Of a stretch of DNA of 64,000 nt, positions 32,118 through 40,130 are shown one piece after another. Source of the DNA: Catonia carolina (taxonomy: Eukaryota; Arthropoda; Insecta; Hemiptera; Achilidae). Made by a program: the position numbers and the translations under genes. Below the pieces are notes generated by a model. That model was not told the DNA's origin, did not search any database, and saw only the letters and a list, made by a program, of their open reading frames with translations. The stretch spans positions 65,952,001 to 66,016,000 of the forward strand of contig JAQMRL010000006.1 in assembly GCA_035578175.1 (NCBI GenBank). Direction: 5' to 3'. The stretch's first letter is position 1; every line of letters begins with the position of its first letter.

Positions 32118-32482
32118 GGCTACCGGATAGGGCATTGAAGGGGAGTGACATACTGCGCATTGCAAGGATACTGGGATTACCGAGGTTTCGTGGAGTTTTT
32201 ATGCGTGATGGGTTACCTTCCAGCGTGATGGAGGATGAATGTGCGGTTGTAAACTTGGACACCGTACGAGGGGTTGGCACACATTGGGTGTGTTACGTGA
32301 AACGTGGAAATCGAGTAGATTATTTCGATAGTTTTGGTAATTTGCGCCCTCCTCCTGAGCTGGTACGGTACTGGTGTACGAGCTATGACCGCGTGCACTA
32401 TAACTATATAAGACGTCAAGGATTAGCGTCATTTCGTTGTGGACATCTGTGTATGCAGTTTCTAGCTGCGCGTTGTAAGTAG
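32102..32482 (+). CDS. PRO: Adenain-like cysteine protease (no upstream AUG)
   Basis: About 126 aa in the -1 frame relative to the PLA2 gene. The order GTHWVCY (His), VDYFDSFG (Asp) and FRCGHLCMQF (Cys) is the catalytic layout of adenovirus protease and its Polinton relatives, which cleave capsid precursors. The segment FRGVFMRDGLP before it also belongs to the family. No ATG lies ahead of that segment: the first is inside it at 32201. Expression is therefore probably by -1 frameshift from the PLA2 gene, by a non-AUG start or by splicing. The penton-like gene follows five bases after the stop. Confidence 0.85.
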   Translation, partial: EEALLRLPDRALKGSDILRIARILGLPRFRGVFMRDGLPSSVMEDECAVVNLDTVRGVGTHWVCYVKRGNRVDYFDSFGNLRPPPELVRYWCTSYDRVHYNYIRRQGLASFRCGHLCMQFLAARCK

Positions 32483-32487
32483 TAACA

Positions 32488-33360
32488 ATGTTTTCGATTT
32501 CGGGTCGAGGTTCCATACTAAAATGTGATGTGTTTCCTCCTATAGACCTAGGTACAGATAGCGAATGGGAAATTGGGTTGATTAATCTTTCCACTTATAA
32601 TACGGTTCCTAATATAGAGCAGGATATAAACGATACGATTTTCTTTGGTAGTGTTGAGGCCGCTTCCCATAAACAGCCCGATGAAGACGGAACGGTTACG
32701 GTTTCTACGGAACCACCTGAACGTTTCAAAGGTAGGGCGACGACATTCTATTCGGACGCCGAGCGGGTGATACTGGACAATGATAAGGCCAACGCCGGCG
32801 TGAGTGTGGTGATCCCACAAGGCGCCTACGAATTGGCCGACCTCGAGTACTACATCAAAGAGACGTGTGCGCGCTCCAAAATCCCTTTGGATTTCCAACT
32901 TAAAGCCAATAATAACACCCTGCATACAGAAATTTTCTGCTCGCGTCCAATCGACTTCACTCACCCAAACAATTTCTCATCTTTGTTGGGTTTCAAAGAG
33001 CGCGTCTTGGAACCGAACAGATGGCATGTTTCCGAAAACGAAGTGAATATAATGAAAGTTAACAGTGTCCGGGTCTTGTGCAATATCGTCCAGGGTTCGT
33101 ACGATAACGGAAAGGAGACCCATATTATACATGAATTTCCCTTGGCCGTTGACCCTGGGTATAAAATTCTGGAAGCTCCCACAAATGTCATATATTTACC
33201 GGTGAACGTAAAACGGCTTCAGTCTATCGTCATCCGTCTGGAGGATCAGGACTCGCGGTTGGTGAATTTTGTAAACGAGGTGATCTCTTTGCGTTTACAC
33301 TTGCGTCGTATAAGTGGAAGAAGACATGAGTCTAGTGATATTGGGACGCACTCCTTATAA
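32488..33360 (+). CDS. Penton-like minor capsid protein
   Basis: This codes 290 aa. The N-terminal SDSEW-like opening (LGTDSEWEIGLINL), then GAYELADLEYYIKE, LKANNNTLHTEIFCS, SSLLGF and a C-terminal VIYLPVNVKRL and VISLRLHLRR match the minor capsid (penton) family of insect Polintons as I know it. The family folds as a single jelly roll at capsid vertices. It directly precedes the major capsid gene, as is usual. The frame is complete. Its 3' end is overlapped by a small basic frame. Confidence 0.78.
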   Translation: MFSISGRGSILKCDVFPPIDLGTDSEWEIGLINLSTYNTVPNIEQDINDTIFFGSVEAASHKQPDEDGTVTVSTEPPERFKGRATTFYSDAERVILDNDKANAGVSVVIPQGAYELADLEYYIKETCARSKIPLDFQLKANNNTLHTEIFCSRPIDFTHPNNFSSLLGFKERVLEPNRWHVSENEVNIMKVNSVRVLCNIVQGSYDNGKETHIIHEFPLAVDPGYKILEAPTNVIYLPVNVKRLQSIVIRLEDQDSRLVNFVNEVISLRLHLRRISGRRHESSDIGTHSL

Positions 33361-33490
33361 AAGACCTTCACAAGTAACGCCTGCGTTTAGTCGTGTTCGT
33401 GGCTTCAGACAGCTAACTTCAAGAAACGTACAATTCCTACGCTCCCTAGGGTTTAAAGTTTATAATAATGTCACACATTTTAAACGTTAA
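33326..33490 (+). CDS. Small basic overlapping protein (54 aa)
   Basis: An ATG-to-stop frame lies across the penton/major-capsid junction: its start overlaps the last 35 nt of the penton gene and its stop lies 23 nt inside the major capsid gene. The product begins MSLVILGRTPYKRP and ends with a LRSLGFKVYNN segment. It is rich in Arg and Lys, like adenovirus core or cement peptides. I recall short proteins with a similar 'FLxSLGFKV' ending in insect Polintons, but this is from memory. No other feature fills the gap, which supports it being real. Confidence 0.5.
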   Translation: MSLVILGRTPYKRPSQVTPAFSRVRGFRQLTSRNVQFLRSLGFKVYNNVTHFKR

Positions 33491-34661
33491 GACTCAACCG
33501 AGTTTTGATGGCTCCCTTGTCGGGGACGAATTTCACACACACACTCCTTACGCTAGTACGACGTACCACAATAACGATGAGATCCGGATTCCCATACACC
33601 AGCAGGATGTGTACACTCTTCCATCTGAGAGTTTTCTTTATGTAGAAGGTAAGCTCACAGATGATGCGGGATTGACCCAGACGACGTACAAACTCGTCAA
33701 CAACTTTGTTCCTTTTCTCTTTGATGAGATCCGCTATGAGATTGGAGGGGTGGAGGTTGATCGTGTAAAGAATGTGGGAATAACTTCAACGATTAAAAAT
33801 TATCTTACGCTCTCACCTTCAGACAAGACGACCTCAAATGCCGGGTGGGATGTGGATGGAACGGTGGAGCTAAAGGATGGTTATTTTTTGGTATTGTACC
33901 CTTTAAAATATTTACTCCCTCTGTTTGAGGATTACAATAAAATTTTACTCAACGTGAAACAGGAACTGGTACTCTTGCGGTCTTCGTCCGATGATGATGC
34001 CGTGCTCATGCCTTCAGCAGCGTCCAAGTACAAGTTTACATTGAATAAGGTTTTTTGGAAGATCCCATATGTGCGCGTTTCTGATAGTGTCCGTCTGAGT
34101 CTCTTGAAGATTGTAAACAACGACAACCCGATTTCCTTACCGTTTCGGAAATGGGAGTTGCATGAATACCCTTCATTGCCACAGTCATCGCAGTCGATAT
34201 GGACTGTAAAGACATCGTCTCAAAGCGATAAACCTCGTTATGTGATTGTTGCTTTTCAGACCGGACGTAAGGGAAAGGTAACTAAGAACGCTTCACAATT
34301 TGACGTGTCCCACGTAAACAACATTCGTTTGTACTTAAACTCAATTTATTACCCGTATGACTCGGTGCATGGTAAACTTCCCTTGTTTTATGATGCCTAC
34401 GCCCGGTTTAAGTCGTCTTATTATTGTGATTCCGGTGATTACCCTCTGTTGGATTTGAAACAGTTTTCCAATTCGGTCCCGCTCTATGTTATTGACTGTT
34501 CGAAACAAAATGAGAGCTTAAAGACAGGCGCTGTAGATGTTCGTCTAGAGATCGAGACAAATAACAATATTGCAGCGGACACCACATGTTATTGTATAAT
34601 TGTGTACGATGAGGTGGTAGAGTACACACCGCTAACGGCGAGTGTGCGGAAAGTGTTGTAA
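33468..34661 (+). CDS. MCP: Putative major capsid protein (double jelly roll)
   Basis: This codes 397 aa. The position right after the penton-like gene, the β-rich composition and the phrases DEIRIPIHQQDVYTLPSESF, NNFVPFLFDEIRYEIGGVEV and VNNIRLYLNSIYYPYD point to the major capsid protein of the short insect Polinton type. The end (TTCYCIIVYDEVVEYTP) is a typical closing strand. Such proteins form trimers with double jelly rolls that build the icosahedral shell. The fold itself is inferred; a structure prediction would settle it. Confidence 0.72.
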   Translation: MSHILNVKTQPSFDGSLVGDEFHTHTPYASTTYHNNDEIRIPIHQQDVYTLPSESFLYVEGKLTDDAGLTQTTYKLVNNFVPFLFDEIRYEIGGVEVDRVKNVGITSTIKNYLTLSPSDKTTSNAGWDVDGTVELKDGYFLVLYPLKYLLPLFEDYNKILLNVKQELVLLRSSSDDDAVLMPSAASKYKFTLNKVFWKIPYVRVSDSVRLSLLKIVNNDNPISLPFRKWELHEYPSLPQSSQSIWTVKTSSQSDKPRYVIVAFQTGRKGKVTKNASQFDVSHVNNIRLYLNSIYYPYDSVHGKLPLFYDAYARFKSSYYCDSGDYPLLDLKQFSNSVPLYVIDCSKQNESLKTGAVDVRLEIETNNNIAADTTCYCIIVYDEVVEYTPLTASVRKVL

Positions 34662-34736
34662 ACTTTAAGTTGTGGAGGGGGGGGGGATTGTAGACGGCAC
34701 TTGTACTAAATCTCGTGTGTGTGAGACCTTTAGTCG

Positions 34737-35438
34737 ATGACTGTGCATGAGATGGGTAACATGATGTTTTCTGTGCGGGCTGTTTCCGGCCAGGCCCCTG
34801 CTAGTGCTTCCGATACGGGACCAGAATCTGCTAGCGAGCCGCTTATTGTTCCTGAGCCCCCACCAGATTTGAGTGCAAAGGAAATTTTTCTCGCTCTCAC
34901 CTACCCGTTGAGCTCGCGTTCTGATAAGTTGGTTTCTGCTGGGTTGTTGGGGAATGGGGGTTATTCTGTGGGGGTGCTGCTGACTCATGGTAAGAAGCGT
35001 CTGGTAATGAGCCATTACAATTGGAATGTGTTTTTGGTTTATTTGCAGGATATAAACACCGCCGTTTCCCACCGACAGCCGTCGACATTTGTTTTACGGT
35101 CTGTAATGGATGAGGATGCAGTTTCAGTACATGTAAAGCAGGCGTTTGGTAAGTGGTATGTTCAAGTACGGGATGGTGCTAACCAGTTTATTTGTTTGCG
35201 TGTAGAGGAGTGGCAGACTTTGTATGCACATGCTCCTGCTCTGTCGCGTCATGTGGTGAATGTGTGGCGGGACGAGGTTGATATTGTTTCGTTTATCTCG
35301 CAATGTAAGGCGGGTGAAGAGGAGAACGATACTACGTTACCCCCACTACCATCGGTAGGTATGTGCTGGTGGAAGGATCGAGTCTACGATGAGGTCATTG
35401 CGTTCCGGCGTCTCGAGCGGGTAGGCTCTGCAGCTTAA
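34737..35438 (+). CDS. Unknown protein, possible PC4-like nucleic-acid-binding fold
   Basis: This codes 233 aa. Residues 15-45 are a disordered Ser/Ala/Pro/Glu stretch. The centre (GYSVGVLLTHGKKRLVMSHY, FGKWYVQVRDGANQFICLRV followed by EEWQTLYAHAP) alternates strands and ends with a helix led by a Trp, like PC4/coactivator-type ssDNA-binding domains. The resemblance is a pattern judgement and weak. It begins the accessory block downstream of the capsid genes, preceded by a G-run near 34677-34687. Confidence 0.55.
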   Translation: MTVHEMGNMMFSVRAVSGQAPASASDTGPESASEPLIVPEPPPDLSAKEIFLALTYPLSSRSDKLVSAGLLGNGGYSVGVLLTHGKKRLVMSHYNWNVFLVYLQDINTAVSHRQPSTFVLRSVMDEDAVSVHVKQAFGKWYVQVRDGANQFICLRVEEWQTLYAHAPALSRHVVNVWRDEVDIVSFISQCKAGEEENDTTLPPLPSVGMCWWKDRVYDEVIAFRRLERVGSAA

Positions 35439-35525
35439 CGTGAATGTACTTTCAATGCTTGCGTTCTTCAACTAAGGTGTAGGTAAGTGAGTTAACTTCA
35501 ACATTTTATTTTCCTCTTATTAATT

Positions 35526-36446
35526 ATGGCTTTAGATAAAGTGTGTGTGGTGGATTTTCAGGCGTACCAGGACAACGACAACGACTTTGTCGTGAAAGAG
35601 TTTGTCGTCTTGGACGTAAGCCGCCGGGAATATGTCGTATTGCATTTCAAACCTCCCTATTCGCTGTCTAAATTGTCTCAGAAAAAGAGAAAGACGGCAC
35701 AGTGGTTAGAGTCCGGTTTTCACATGTTAGCGTGGGACAGCGGAAATGTTCGTTATAATACGGATACCATTGTCGCGGTCTGTATGTACTTTACGCCCGA
35801 GTTGATTTACGTCAAGGGCTCGCAGAAGGTAACTTTTATGCGTGAGCTCTTGAGTGAGGTGAGCGGTGAAGTCCAGGTCGTGGATCTGGTGACAAAGTCC
35901 GTTCCTAGGTACTCACCTTCCCGCCCCTCCATCTGTCCTATTAAACAACACAAGATCGATGTGAACGCTAAATGTTCGCTAATGTGCGCGCTATTCTATG
36001 TTGAATGGATGCAGCGTCCGGCTTCTGGTTTTGACTATACACGGGAAAAGGATAGGCTGGAGTCTTTCACGTCCTGGCCCAGTAAGGATTTTGTACCCAC
36101 GAAGGTGTTGTCTTCTAAGGGGTTTTACTATAACGGGTCGGGCGATAGCATACAATGTGTCTGGTGTGGGATGATACTTTCTCAGCTGACGGTTCAAATG
36201 GATATACGTGAATATCACGCGAAATTTTCCACTTCTTGTCCGTCTGTAGTTGGTTACGTGTTTAACGTGCCCTTGTCGTTAGATCATATAGTGCCGAGGA
36301 TGACGGAAGTCCCTGGCGCGACCGAAAAGTCCGTAAACTTCCAGAGTGAGTGTGAGAGTGTGTGTGACAGTGAGAGTCCCTGGCGCGGCTTAAACGCCCG
36401 TAAACCTTCTGTCAAGATTGTAAGTGAGGACGAGTGGGATGATTAA
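35526..36446 (+). CDS. Polinton protein with C-terminal BIR (IAP-type) domain
   Basis: This codes 306 aa. The first 155 residues (VVDFQAYQDNDNDFVVKEFV, LHFKPPYSL, ELIYVKGSQK) resemble an uncharacterised domain I remember from insect virus-like elements. Residues about 178-240 form a BIR: RLESFTSWPS, GFYYNGSGDSIQCVWCG and then exactly C-x2-C-x16-H-x6-C. BIR domains bind caspases or IAP antagonists and block apoptosis, as baculovirus IAPs do. The usual W-x-x-x-D-x-P segment is altered to VQMDIREYH. There is no RING. An anti-apoptotic role is inference. A short tandem repeat crosses its stop codon. Confidence 0.8.
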   Translation: MALDKVCVVDFQAYQDNDNDFVVKEFVVLDVSRREYVVLHFKPPYSLSKLSQKKRKTAQWLESGFHMLAWDSGNVRYNTDTIVAVCMYFTPELIYVKGSQKVTFMRELLSEVSGEVQVVDLVTKSVPRYSPSRPSICPIKQHKIDVNAKCSLMCALFYVEWMQRPASGFDYTREKDRLESFTSWPSKDFVPTKVLSSKGFYYNGSGDSIQCVWCGMILSQLTVQMDIREYHAKFSTSCPSVVGYVFNVPLSLDHIVPRMTEVPGATEKSVNFQSECESVCDSESPWRGLNARKPSVKIVSEDEWDD

Positions 36447-36480
36447 GGTCCCTGGCGCGGGCTAACCCCCCGTAAACCAC
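36309..36480 (+). repeat. Three ~70-bp repeats crossing the BIR gene stop
   Basis: GTCCCTGGCGCG followed by a C/A-rich segment and CCGTAAAC occurs near 36312, 36376 and 36450. The first two copies are coding and in the same frame, the third lies after the stop codon. Confidence 0.75.
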
Positions 36481-36944
36481 ATCATCAAATTTGGATATCG
36501 ATCTTAAGACATGGACACGTACACTCTTGTTTGAAAACAAATTTATTTTCGCATCAATACATATTGTAGTAATAAATTTAAAACCTAAATAAAAATAATA
36601 AAATGTACTTAGATCGGTCTTGGCCTATGGGAGTACGTACGCTGCTACCGCTTGGTTGGATGTGCGCATGTTGCGACATGTCTGTGTGACGTCAGTGTTG
36701 ATCATTGACCTGCAGAATAAAGACAAAGGTCTGACCTTGAACGTGTTTACTGCCCCCCTCCTCCTCTCCACCGCCCGACCGGGCAAACCGCACACCTGTT
36801 CGACCTTGAGCGCATACAGACTTGTTTCTTCCCGCCACTCGCGCGTGTATCGACATGAGCGCGACTTTGAAGAGGGGAGTATCCCCACCATACCTTTCAT
36901 AGCACGGTTGTCGGTCAGGACTGTATCGGTTATCATTCTATTTC
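36447..36944. promoter_or_regulatory. Intergenic region with poly(A)-type signals and factor-site-like motifs
   Basis: No gene is supported here. AATAAA-type sequences cluster at about 36570-36600. Then come TGACGTCA (36687-36694), TGACCTTGA (36732-36740) and CGACCTTGA (36801-36809). The same motif types occur near the polymerase and at 26.2-26.5 kb, so they look like shared control elements of the Polinton. Confidence 0.45.
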
Positions 36945-37469
36945 ATGATGTTCCGTGTGGAGTCGCTCGTTGAAGATGTTCTTCTCGTTGGAGGTATGTT
37001 GGGTGAATTATCCTCTAAGGTGCAAACTATTCAGCGGTTGCTGGTAAATGAACTTTCTACCCTCAAGGCGGAGAGATTCAAAGCTGCTTTCCTACCACGC
37101 GGTCAAGCTGTGAAATCGGAAACGTGTCTGTGGGAGGATCACCCGGATGGACCGTACTCATGTACTGGGTGTGAGCTTTACGCCTTAATGCGTGATCTGC
37201 ATGAGATACTTAGTGCCCACGATCACTGGCATATGTGTAGCGAGGCGCGGCTGTACTGTTCTGTCACCGGTGGTACAGGGTTTTACCACGGGCTTGTGTG
37301 TGCTTTATCAAAACTTTTAGAACCGGAGGTGATAGTAATTGATGATGATGGTGATGATGATGATGATGATGATGATGATGTTATTGTGATTGTTGATGAT
37401 GAATGTGAGAATGTTGGTGAAATTTATGAAAAGCCTACGAGAGACGTCGGAACGCAAACAGACTTTTAA
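36945..37469 (+). CDS. Acidic protein with two SUMO-interaction motifs and a TQT tail
   Basis: This codes 174 aa from ATG ATG at 36945. Residues 1-50 look helical. The middle has Cys/His pairs (PYSCTGCELYAL, HWHMCSEARLYC) that may bind zinc. The C-terminus holds EVIVIDDDGDD, a nine-Asp run and DDVIVIVDDE: two hydrophobic cores flanked by acid, the canonical SUMO-interaction motif. The protein ends RDVGTQTDF, a match to the TQT anchor that binds dynein light chain LC8. Together they suggest a host-interaction protein directed to SUMO bodies and to LC8. That function is inferred from motifs only. Confidence 0.65.
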   Translation: MMFRVESLVEDVLLVGGMLGELSSKVQTIQRLLVNELSTLKAERFKAAFLPRGQAVKSETCLWEDHPDGPYSCTGCELYALMRDLHEILSAHDHWHMCSEARLYCSVTGGTGFYHGLVCALSKLLEPEVIVIDDDGDDDDDDDDDVIVIVDDECENVGEIYEKPTRDVGTQTDF

Positions 37470-37499
37470 TTTTCGTCTGCTCCAAATAATCAGCCCTTT

Positions 37500-38200
37500 T
37501 CAGGGCTAAAGTGGTATGATAGGTCTATCGGAGAAGGTCCACTATAAAAAACCTAACGCGCCTAGCTTCAGACCTCTTGGGTGGTGGGGAACATGAAGCA
37601 GTGGTCATTGGTCCTTTATTTAAGGGGAGGATCCACTTTAAAAAAACCAGCGTGGGTGCGCCTTGCTTCGTACCTATTTTAGGTGGTGTGGAAGATGAAG
37701 CAGTGGTCATAGGCCCGTTTTTAGGGGAGGATCCACTTTAAAAAAACCAGCGTGGGTGCGCCTTGCTTCGTACCTATTTTAGGTGGTGTGGAAGATGAAG
37801 CAGTGGTCATAGGCCCGTTTTTAGGGGAGGATCCACTTTAAAAAAACCAGCGTGGGTGCGCCTTGCTTCGTACCTATTTTAGGTGGTGTGGAAGATGAAG
37901 CAGTGGTCATAGGCCCGTTTTTAGGGGAGGATCCACTTTAAAAAAACCAGCGTGGGTGCGCCTTGCTTCGTACCTATTTTAGGTGGTGTGGAAGATGAAG
38001 CAGTGGTCATAGGCCCGTTTTTAGGGGAGGATCCACTTTAAAAAAACCAGCGCGCATCGCGTACAACCGTGTACCTTTTTTTGTGGAGGGGAGTGGTATA
38101 ATAGGTCTCTCGGAGAAGGTCCACTATAAAAAACCTAACGCGCCTCGCTTCAGACCTCTTGGGTGGTGTGGAACGTGAAGCTACGATTAACAGGAAGACC
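37500..38200. repeat. Tandem array of a ~100-bp unit near the right end
   Basis: Near-identical units start with GGATCCACTTTAAAAAAACC at 37628, 37729, 37829, 37929 and 38029. Diverged units with GGTCCACTATAAAAAACC flank them at about 37535 and 38118. The units contain TTTAAAAAAA and TATAAAAAA tracts. No frame is open through the array. It sits just inside the right terminal repeat, mirroring the 132-bp array of the left arm. Confidence 0.92.
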
Positions 38201-38232
38201 CGGGATGACATGGTGAGTAAAGACTAATGTAC

Positions 38233-38635
38233 ATTATAGGAATACCGGAAAAAATGTTTCAATTTCGTTTATTGGGCTTTATTAACGAACGGATGCACCT
38301 AGGTCGACTTTGATTACATATTCTTAACCGTCGTTGAGGGGCGCACAAAAAAGGTTCTATACACTTTTTCGCTACGGGGCTCCGTTAAAAAGTTCAAAAT
38401 TTTTGATCCCCTCCCACACCCCATGCGAAGGGTTGATTTTGGTTTTGGTTAACTCACCCGGTGCTAAACCTTATGCTCTACCCTTCGATTCCCTTCTTAT
38501 TACTCGGAGGATGGTAGATCTTGGTTTTCGTTAGCTCCATATGTGTTCAATCTCGTGGTCTCACGTTCGATTCTTTTCTTGATGTACGGGGGGCGCTAGA
38601 TCCAATGTAGCTAGAACCTCTAGTATCCTCCTACT
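38233..38635 (-). repeat. Polinton right terminal inverted repeat (403 bp)
   Basis: The reverse complement of 14172-14574, ending ...CCTCCTACT. Confidence 0.95.
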
Positions 38636-38641
38636 AATACC
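38636..38641. repeat. Right 6-bp target-site duplication (AATACC)
   Basis: Identical to 14166-14171. Confidence 0.93.
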
Positions 38642-38909
38642 TAGATATATAGTCCTGTTCTGACCTTTCTTTATAAAGCGCTCTATTTTTATTAATGACT
38701 AGCATGCCCCGCGCGGCTTAGTCCACGAAAAGTATATGATCAATTTATTTCAAATAAATATGCAACAGAAATTTTGTAGCTGCTAGTCAACTGTATACTC
38801 CAACGTACACCAACAAGCACACACCGTTTTGATAAATTTCCCTGCAAACTTTTCACTGCAGTCTTTACACGTTTGGCTGTACTTCAACAATAGTACACAC
38901 ACACACGCG

Positions 38910-38943
<34 letters not shown>

Positions 38944-39250
38944 AATCACAAATCACAAATAATTATTTATAAAAATGTTCATTAGGTTCTTAGGGTTATC
39001 GTATTTGAAAATTTAAAAATAAAATGTTGCTGTGAATATAATATACAAATATGCTGTCAAAATTTCATGAAATTCTGTTCCTTAGTTTTGGAATTTAGCC
39101 TCCAGATAAAACCACGCTTTGTGTTTATTATGTTAGTATAGATTAATATATTTCAAACCAACCATTTTGATTACCTATGACGTAAAATTTTTACTATGAC
39201 GTCAGTAAATCTTGCCAAATAGTGGTTTGTAAACTGAAATGATCCTTAAT
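38642..39250. other. Host DNA with a CA/CG dinucleotide microsatellite
   Basis: A (CA)n-(CG)n-(CA)n tract lies at about 38895-38942. No gene was seen. This short segment links the Polinton to the second duplication copy. Confidence 0.6.
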
Positions 39251-40130
39251 TAGTTAGTAAATGGTGAGTAAGTTATCGGTTATTATGCGCAGTAATGACA
39301 ACCAATAACCTACTCATAATTGGGTATTGGTTGCTACATGCAGTTTCATAGGCTAAACTTTTTATAAAAATCAGTCCTAAAGGGTTATTGGTTGCTACTT
39401 GAAGTTTTAAATGAAAGAGTAACGGTTAGTATCCGCATTTAATATTTGACACAGCTTGCAATAACGTCACAACTTATTTTAACAAGTTACATGTCAGTCG
39501 AGTAGCATTTTCGTAAATGTAAAAATATATTTAACTGTACATTTTTGATTTTTGTTGTTAAAATAGTGACATTTCAACTTTCACTTCACATTGGCATTTA
39601 CTGAGTAAATAAAAATAAAACGGAAAAATTGACAATTATATTAGGAAGTAATGTTGTGTCGGAACGTGATAGAAAAAAGCTTATAACTAATTATATAGCG
39701 GTTTGCAATAAAATAAGTTCATACTCGAATTCAGCAGACGAAATAGCATAACGATTTAACTAAAAAACTGTTACAATTGGTTACGGGCTGCGATTCTATG
39801 TAATAACTAAAACATATTTTTATTTGTACAGTTGTGCTGGTATTTTTCTTATGTATAATTCCATGACGTTTGTTATTTTAATCTTACATGCTATAGGCTT
39901 ATAAATATATAATGAAAACTAAACTGATCTATAACAGTTACATTTGAGCTAACGATTGGTTGCAGAGACAATTTTATGTATAAGGCTTTACATATCTAAA
40001 GCTTCTGATCGCTGATTCTGGCTTTTGTTATATTACAACGGATTCACCGAGGAACAAAAGGTAGGTTAGTTTTACCAATAGTTTATGTAGTGGTTGATTT
40101 GAGCGATTATTTACTTTGCAACCGACTTCC

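Larger units (their letters stand above)
14172..38635 (+). mobile_element. Complete Polinton/Maverick (adintovirus-like) element, 24,464 bp
   Basis: The boundaries are exact: 403-bp terminal inverted repeats, termini AGTAGG...CCTACT and a perfect 6-bp duplication. The content is the diagnostic set: protein-primed type-B polymerase, retroviral-type integrase with chromodomain, FtsK/A32-like packaging ATPase, adenain-like protease and two capsid genes. Only one difference was noticed between the terminal repeats and all core frames are open, which implies a recent insertion and possibly a competent element. Base composition (richer in GC, CpG present) differs from the AT-rich host flanks. Genes face right except for three leftward genes in 19.2-21.9 kb. 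Confidence 0.97.

Noticed and set aside
36725..36740. Ecdysone-receptor inverted repeat (AAGGTCTGACCTT)
   Set aside because: The arms are only five bases with one shared centre; the standard element needs two six-base half-sites with one spacer base.
36620..36973. 117-codon plus-strand and 103-codon minus-strand frames
   Set aside because: Both occupy the control region before the 36945 gene, overlap each other and show no protein-like features.
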